Source: Acidobacteriota bacterium (GTDB lineage: Bacteria > Acidobacteriota > Blastocatellia > Pyrinomonadales > Pyrinomonadaceae). Taken from it: a stretch of 11,417 nt of DNA. Below, in pieces: positions 7,659 to 11,417 of the stretch (position 1 is the stretch's first letter; every line of letters begins with the position of its first letter). A program made the position numbers and the translations under genes. The DNA lies in contig JACCYR010000157.1 in assembly GCA_013696385.1 (NCBI GenBank), positions 1-11,417 of the forward strand, written 5' to 3'. The notes under the pieces are model-generated. The model saw only the letters and a list, made by a program, of their open reading frames with translations, had not been told where the DNA came from and searched no databases.

Positions 7659-7820
7659 CTATCTTGCAGCACCAGGAACGGTAACATTTACATCAACTTT
7701 TCTTTCCTGTTTATTGTTAAAAACACCACCATAATACAAAGCACCTGCGATTATAGCTACTATAATCAAAGTGGTAATCGCCCAGATTAAATTGTTTCCC
7801 GTATTATTTTCTTCTGACAT
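7659..7820 (-). CDS. Tiny single-helix membrane protein, unknown function
   Basis: This 53-residue protein is not recognised as a named family. A polar N-terminus (MSEENNTGNN) leads into one hydrophobic helix (about residues 11-33, LIWAITTLIIVAIIAGALYY) and a charged tail (NNKQERKVDVNVTVPGAAR). The acidic start and basic residues after the helix do not settle topology; the tail VDVNVTVP looks like a beta strand. ATG 7820 has GAGGA at 7829-7833 with 8-9 base spacing. The gene is monocistronic, with a well-matched sigma-54 promoter 56 bases upstream and a strong terminator downstream. It converges on the response regulator, whose stop is 87 bases from its own. Being a sigma-54 target next to a sigma-54 activator suggests it acts in the same response, perhaps at the inner membrane. 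That role is inference. Confidence 0.8.
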   Translation of the reverse strand: MSEENNTGNNLIWAITTLIIVAIIAGALYYGGVFNNKQERKVDVNVTVPGAAR

Positions 7821-7875
7821 ACAATTTTTCCTCATCTTTTGATTAGATTTTTAATTACTAAGAAGATAAAGACTA

Positions 7876-7892
7876 AGCAAAATTAATGCCAA
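7876..7892 (-). promoter_or_regulatory. Sigma-54 (-24/-12) promoter for the 53-residue membrane protein
   Basis: The minus strand reads TTGGCAT-TAATT-TTGCT. It has GG at -24, GC at -12 and exactly 10 bases between them, against the consensus TGGCAC-N5-TTGC. Predicted transcription start is near 7865, leaving a leader of about 45 bases. The only departure in the core is T for C at the end of the -24 box. Confidence 0.75.
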
Positions 7893-7997
7893 TTGGATAA
7901 AGCTAATAAACACAGAACTTGTAAGTTTTTCATATAAAATGACTATCTAAAAAGCAGGTCATATCTGCAACAATTTAAGACATTTATATAATATATT

Positions 7998-8027
7998 CAT
8001 ACAAATATGCGAAGTAAACATACAAAT
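7998..8027. repeat. Two CATACAAAT direct repeats spaced 21 bases apart
   Basis: CATACAAAT occurs at 7998-8006 and again at 8019-8027, a 21-base period equal to about two helical turns. It lies about 106-135 bases upstream of the left promoter and 69-98 bases upstream of the right one. Both are typical enhancer distances for NtrC-type activators. Binding by the neighbouring regulator is a hypothesis. Confidence 0.45.
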
Positions 8028-8094
8028 TACCAAAAACATGAAGACAATTAGTTTATAAATCCTCTTTTATCTGAAATTCCAATCAAATTCGAGA

Positions 8095-8110
8095 CGGCAC
8101 GGCTATTGCG
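8095..8110 (+). promoter_or_regulatory. Sigma-54 promoter for the CHASE histidine kinase
   Basis: CGGCAC-GGCTA-TTGCG gives GG at 8096-8097 and GC at 8108-8109, with the required 10 bases between. The only core mismatch is C for T before GG. Predicted start is near 8121, about 63 bases before the GTG start. The core is 14/15 identical to the site at 10133-10147. Confidence 0.8.
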
Positions 8111-8183
8111 TTTGCTTATTTTAAATTGAAGTAAGCAATTTTCTTACGTATATTATGTCAATAAAGAAGAATAAGTAATTGTT

Positions 8184-10019
8184 GTGTCAAAGATTTTAGA
8201 GAAAATAAAAAAAAATGAGAAGACCGCAAATTTTCCTTATCTGATTTTGCTGGTTTCTATTTTAATTACGATTGGCGTAACCTACAATTTTTATCAAAGC
8301 GCGAAAAGTAAAGATTCGATAAGATTTAACAATGAAGTTAGTCGGATTCAGTTGTCCGTCGAAAATAGAATAGGTTTATATATTGCCTTGCTCAAAGGCG
8401 GACGGGGCTTTATTGAGTCAACGGCAAAATTGAACCGGCAATCTTTTTCCAATTATGTCAAAAGTTTAGAGTTGGACAAGAATTATGTCGGGATGTTGGG
8501 CATTGGTTACAACAAAGTTTTGCTGCCGGACGAGCGTGAGGCTTTGATAAAGCAAATGAGGGCGGAAGGTTATTCGGATTTTAGGATTTTTCCTGAAACG
8601 GAAAGAGCTGTTTATCAAACTATAATTTACCTTGAGCCGCTAAATGAACGAAATGAAAAGGCAATCGGTTATGATATGTCCACCGAAGAAAACAGGCGCG
8701 ACGCATTAAATCGCGCAAAGGACACAGGAGATCCAGCGGCAAGCGCAAAGGTTCTTCTCTTACAGGAAAACGAACAGGAAAATGAATCAGATAAGCAAGC
8801 CGGTTTTCTGATTTATCTGCCGATTTATAAAAATGGCAAAATACCTCTGAATTTGGAAGAAAGAAGACAAAATTTAACCGGCTACATTTACAGTCCCTTT
8901 CGAGCGGGTGATTTTTTGGATCAAGTGCGGGAAAAAACTTCAAGTTCCGACATTGCGGTAAAAATTTATGACGGTCAATTGAAACCCGAAAATTTAATGG
9001 CACAAACCACATCAAATGCAACCGCAAGTTTTATCAATACAGTGGAGGAAAATTACTCAGCACAAAAAAATCTGGATGTCGCAGGCAGAAATTGGATAAT
9101 TAAATATGACGCTTTACCTTCTTTTGCGGCTGAGTCAAGTGTTGGTTGGACACCGTTAATTCTGTTGAGCGGAATAATTTTCAGCTTTCTATTGTTTGGA
9201 ATGACTTATTGGGAAGCATCAGCGCGGGCTAAACTGCAAACGACCGCGGCGGAGTTGTTTGAATTGGAAAAACAAAAACAAACCTTGCTTGAGAAAGAGC
9301 AAACAGCCCGTCTTTCGGCGGAAAATGCCAACAAAACCAAGGACGAATTTATCGCGGTAGTTTCACATGAGTTGAGAACTCCGCTAAATGCCATTGCGGG
9401 ATGGGCAAGGATTTTGAAGACCGACAATGTTTCGGCAAACACAAAGAATCTAGCTCTTGAAAAAATTGATAAAAATCTGCGTCTGCAGACGCATTTGGTT
9501 GAAGAGCTGCTTGATTACTCGCAAATTATTTCAGGCAATATCAACGTTGAAGGAAAAAAAGTCATATTTCCTGATGTGTTCGAATGTTCTTGCCGGGAAA
9601 TAGAAGAAAAAGCGCGAGAGAAAAGCATTGAATTTATAAAAGATAATCAGCTAAACGGGCATACAATTTTGGGTGATGAAGATAAAGTTAAAATTGTCAT
9701 CCACAACCTACTTTCAAATGCTGTTAAATTTACTCATTCAGGCGGAAAAGTGGAAGCCTCGGTAAAGCAAGAAGGAGATAATATCCAAATTATTATAAAA
9801 GACAACGGACAAGGTATTAGTCCTGAATTTCTACCTCATATTTTTGACCGATTTAACCAAGCTGATAACTCAAGCACACGCAATTACGGCGGGTTGGGAT
9901 TAGGCTTGGCAATCACTAACCATATTGTCAAACTTCATAACGGAACGATTAAAGCACAAAGTGAAGGCAAGGGAAAAGGCTCGGTTTTTGTAGTCAAATT
10001 TCCGGTTCATAAACACTGA
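8184..10019 (+). CDS. Membrane CHASE-domain sensor histidine kinase
   Basis: This is a 611-residue sensor kinase. GTG 8184 is the start; the Shine-Dalgarno is weak, but no methionine occurs soon after, and the first helix follows at a normal distance. Helix 1 (about 17-38) and helix 2 (about 320-342) enclose a periplasmic CHASE domain. Its typical pieces are LGIGYNKVL (105-113), FRIFPETERAVYQTIIYLEP (133-152), GYDMSTEENRRDAL (162-175), FLIYLPIYKNG (208-218) and GYIYSPFRAGDFL (233-245). CHASE domains sense small extracellular ligands, for example cytokinin-like or peptide signals; the ligand here is unknown. After a coiled linker (347-385) come HisKA with H395 (VVSHELRTPLNAI), N-box N508/N512 (HNLLSNAVKF), G1 DNGQG (540-544) and G2 GLGLGLA (570-576). 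It ends after the ATPase with no receiver, so it needs a separate regulator. The NtrC-type protein upstream is the obvious candidate. Its sigma-54 promoter suggests feedback. Confidence 0.94.
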   Translation: MSKILEKIKKNEKTANFPYLILLVSILITIGVTYNFYQSAKSKDSIRFNNEVSRIQLSVENRIGLYIALLKGGRGFIESTAKLNRQSFSNYVKSLELDKNYVGMLGIGYNKVLLPDEREALIKQMRAEGYSDFRIFPETERAVYQTIIYLEPLNERNEKAIGYDMSTEENRRDALNRAKDTGDPAASAKVLLLQENEQENESDKQAGFLIYLPIYKNGKIPLNLEERRQNLTGYIYSPFRAGDFLDQVREKTSSSDIAVKIYDGQLKPENLMAQTTSNATASFINTVEENYSAQKNLDVAGRNWIIKYDALPSFAAESSVGWTPLILLSGIIFSFLLFGMTYWEASARAKLQTTAAELFELEKQKQTLLEKEQTARLSAENANKTKDEFIAVVSHELRTPLNAIAGWARILKTDNVSANTKNLALEKIDKNLRLQTHLVEELLDYSQIISGNINVEGKKVIFPDVFECSCREIEEKAREKSIEFIKDNQLNGHTILGDEDKVKIVIHNLLSNAVKFTHSGGKVEASVKQEGDNIQIIIKDNGQGISPEFLPHIFDRFNQADNSSTRNYGGLGLGLAITNHIVKLHNGTIKAQSEGKGKGSVFVVKFPVHKH

Positions 10020-10131
10020 AATATATGTATTGGATTGCTACGTTTTGAAGTTTATTTTACTAACCGTAAGCACATATTATTTTTCTTAAGTATGTAATTT
10101 TGTAGATATTTGAATAGAATTTGCAATTCAA

Positions 10132-10147
10132 TGGCACGGTTATTGCG
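10132..10147 (+). promoter_or_regulatory. Sigma-54 promoter for the secreted repeat protein
   Basis: TGGCAC-GGTTA-TTGCG matches the consensus TGGCAC-N5-TTGC completely, with correct spacing between GG (10133-10134) and GC (10145-10146). Predicted transcription start is near 10158, giving a leader of about 94 bases to ATG 10252. This is the best sigma-54 match in the window. Confidence 0.88.
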
Positions 10148-10164
10148 ACTCGAATAATAAAGAG

Positions 10165-10203
10165 TGCAAGAAAATCCTAAATACTCTCCTTTTTATTCTT
10201 GCA
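10165..10203 (+). promoter_or_regulatory. Stem-loop at the 5' end of the secreted-protein leader
   Basis: TGCAAGAA (10165-10172) pairs perfectly with TTCTTGCA (10196-10203) around a 23-base loop, beginning about 7 bases after the predicted transcription start. AGAGT (10161-10165) can also pair with ACTCT (10183-10187), so two folds compete. It sits well before the ribosome binding site (GGAGG, 10237-10241). It would more likely affect mRNA stability than block the start. Confidence 0.45.
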
Positions 10204-10251
10204 TTAACAAATATTTAACATTAACACATATTAAATGGAGGAAAATTAATT

Positions 10252-11417
10252 ATGAAAAAGCAATTACTAAATTTATTTACATTTGCTTTATTTACGATTT
10301 GCTTATTAACGGTGATAAGCGTCCAGGCACAAATCCGCCCGTATCGAGTTTCTGACAGTAATATTCAACTCCTACTTAATCGAATTGAAACTAGAACTGA
10401 TACTTTCAAACGCTCACTTAATCGTTCGCTTGACCAAAGTGTAATAAATAATACGAACCGTGAAGATAATATCAACGATTTTGTTGCCGCTTTTGAAAAT
10501 GCGACCGATAATTTAAAACAAAAATTCGATGCGCGAGAATCCGTCGCCGCTGATGTCCAAGAAGTATTAGTTCAAGCTTCGTTTATTGACCGATTTATGA
10601 GAAACAATCGGTTGGATGCTTTAACACAAAGAAACTGGGGATATTTGCGAACCGATTTAAGCAGGTTAGCCGGATATTATAACGTTGCATTTAACTTGGA
10701 AGGTGTTCCGGTAAATGATTCTTCAAACACGGCTTATCGGGCAGCTGACAGGGATGTTCAGGGTCTTTTAACGCGGCTTGAGCAACGCACCGATTCATAT
10801 AAACGCGAAATGAATAACGCGCTTGACCGCAGTGCTTTAAACGATACGAGAAGTGAACAAACAATTTTTGCTTATATCACGGATTTTGAAAGTGCAACTG
10901 ACAGATTGAAACAAAAATTTGATGCTCGCACTTCAACTTCGGCTGACGTTGAGGAAGTATTGAGCCGGGCAAATTTTCTTGATAACGTAATGCGAGATTA
11001 TCGTTTCACCGCCGGAGCGGAAAACGACTGGCGACTTATCCGCACTGATTTGAATACTTTATCGAGATACTACAGTGTTACCACAATTTACGACCGTCCT
11101 TTTACACCGGCGAGCAGATTTGACCAGATGTTAACCGGAACCTACCGTTTAAATGTCGGTCAAAGCGACAATGTAAGAGAAGTCGTTGGCAGAGCTACAA
11201 ATATCTATACGCCAAATCAACGGGATAATGTTACAAGAAATCTGGAAAGACGTTTATCTCCGCCGGAAACGCTGGCGATTGAAAAAAGGAATAATCAGGT
11301 AACTATCGCCTCCAATATGGCGCAGCAAATTACTTTTGATGCCGACGGCGTTGCCCGCACGGAAACTACTCCAAACGGACGCACCATCAAAGTAACGGCT
11401 AAAACTTATTACGACGG
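10252..11417 (+). CDS. Secreted protein with two tandem ~120-residue helical repeats, 3' end missing
   Basis: The first 388 codons of a longer gene are present, open to the window edge. ATG 10252 follows GGAGG (10237-10241) by 10 bases. Residues 1-26 are a clear signal peptide (KK, hydrophobic core, cleavage after VQA before QIRP), so the product is exported. Residues 31-150 and 162-280 are two gapless copies of one domain, 57 of 119 residues identical by hand count. Each contains the LLxRxExRTD, ATDxLKQKFDAR, ADVxEVL, RTDLxxL and YYxV blocks, and looks helical. Residues 281-389 are different: a LTGTYRLNVGQSDNV block, then alternating strand-like sequence with TFDADGVARTETTPNGRTIK. Similar repeat proteins are common in acidobacterial genomes as hypothetical proteins (recollection, not searched). 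Function is unknown; export and sigma-54 control point to an envelope or surface role. Confidence 0.88.
   Translation, partial: MKKQLLNLFTFALFTICLLTVISVQAQIRPYRVSDSNIQLLLNRIETRTDTFKRSLNRSLDQSVINNTNREDNINDFVAAFENATDNLKQKFDARESVAADVQEVLVQASFIDRFMRNNRLDALTQRNWGYLRTDLSRLAGYYNVAFNLEGVPVNDSSNTAYRAADRDVQGLLTRLEQRTDSYKREMNNALDRSALNDTRSEQTIFAYITDFESATDRLKQKFDARTSTSADVEEVLSRANFLDNVMRDYRFTAGAENDWRLIRTDLNTLSRYYSVTTIYDRPFTPASRFDQMLTGTYRLNVGQSDNVREVVGRATNIYTPNQRDNVTRNLERRLSPPETLAIEKRNNQVTIASNMAQQITFDADGVARTETTPNGRTIKVTAKTYYD
10342..11091 (+). repeat. Tandem duplicated domain inside the secreted protein
   Basis: Copy 1 is 10342-10701 and copy 2 is 10735-11091, with an 11-codon spacer. The proteins align without gaps at about 48% identity, highest over the ATDxLKQKFDAR centre. 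The nucleotide copies have diverged at many third positions, so the duplication is old rather than recent. Confidence 0.85.

Larger units (their letters stand above)
7821..8183. other. Divergent regulatory region with two outward-facing sigma-54 promoters
   Basis: These 363 bases separate the 53-residue protein gene and the CHASE kinase. They carry sigma-54 promoters pointing left (7876-7892) and right (8095-8110), about 200 bases apart. The space between them is AT-rich and is where shared activator sites would be expected. It holds a 9-base direct repeat (7998-8006 and 8019-8027). The kinase leader has two overlapping small stem possibilities (8112-8118 with 8132-8138; 8131-8135 with 8143-8147). 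No gene was seen here. Confidence 0.7.

Noticed and set aside
10164..10355. Open frame of 63 codons overlapping the start of the secreted protein
   Set aside because: It lies out of frame over the leader hairpin and signal peptide of a gene with a strong GGAGG site and clear export signal; it has no start signal of its own.
10732..11091. Protein repeats considered as a recombination product or phage tail fibre
   Set aside because: The copies differ widely at the nucleotide level, no phage genes are nearby, and a signal peptide precedes them.

Overview
The window looks like a chromosomal stretch from a moderately AT-rich Gram-negative bacterium. An acidobacterial origin (Blastocatellia/Pyrinomonadales-like) fits best. 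The reasons are the secreted tandem-domain protein at the right end, the mix of NtrC-type and hybrid-kinase signalling genes, and the small membrane proteins. This is inference from protein style, not a database result. No rRNA, tRNA, CRISPR array, insertion sequence or phage gene was seen.

Left part (1-3235, all + strand): the 3' end of an ABC exporter ATPase of the NatA type overlaps its ABC-2 permease (NatB type) by 4 bases. A CYTH-fold triphosphate-binding protein (CyaB/ThTPase-like) follows after 31 bases. Next is a membrane-anchored protein of unknown function with its own good ribosome binding site.

Middle and right part (3384-11417) is a signalling island. A soluble PAS-PAS hybrid histidine kinase (minus strand) is followed by a 48-residue Lmo0937-type membrane protein (minus). 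Then come an NtrC-type sigma-54 response regulator (plus), a second tiny one-helix membrane protein of 53 residues (minus), a membrane CHASE-domain histidine kinase (plus), and the first 388 codons of a secreted protein built from two about 120-residue repeats (plus). Both tiny genes were found by direct reading of the minus strand.

The main result is that sigma-54 (-24/-12) promoters surround the sigma-54 activator gene. Three are convincing: minus strand at 7876-7892 for the 53-residue protein, plus strand at 8095-8110 for the CHASE kinase, and plus strand at 10132-10147 for the secreted repeat protein. A fourth, weaker one (minus strand, 5787-5804) precedes the Lmo0937-type gene. The two plus-strand cores are identical at 14 of 15 positions. 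The simplest model is a local regulon. A kinase, probably the CHASE protein and possibly also the hybrid kinase, phosphorylates the NtrC-type regulator. The regulator then switches on two small inner-membrane proteins, a secreted coiled or helical repeat protein, and the kinase itself as positive feedback. An envelope-related response is a reasonable guess from the target types but is not shown by the sequence.
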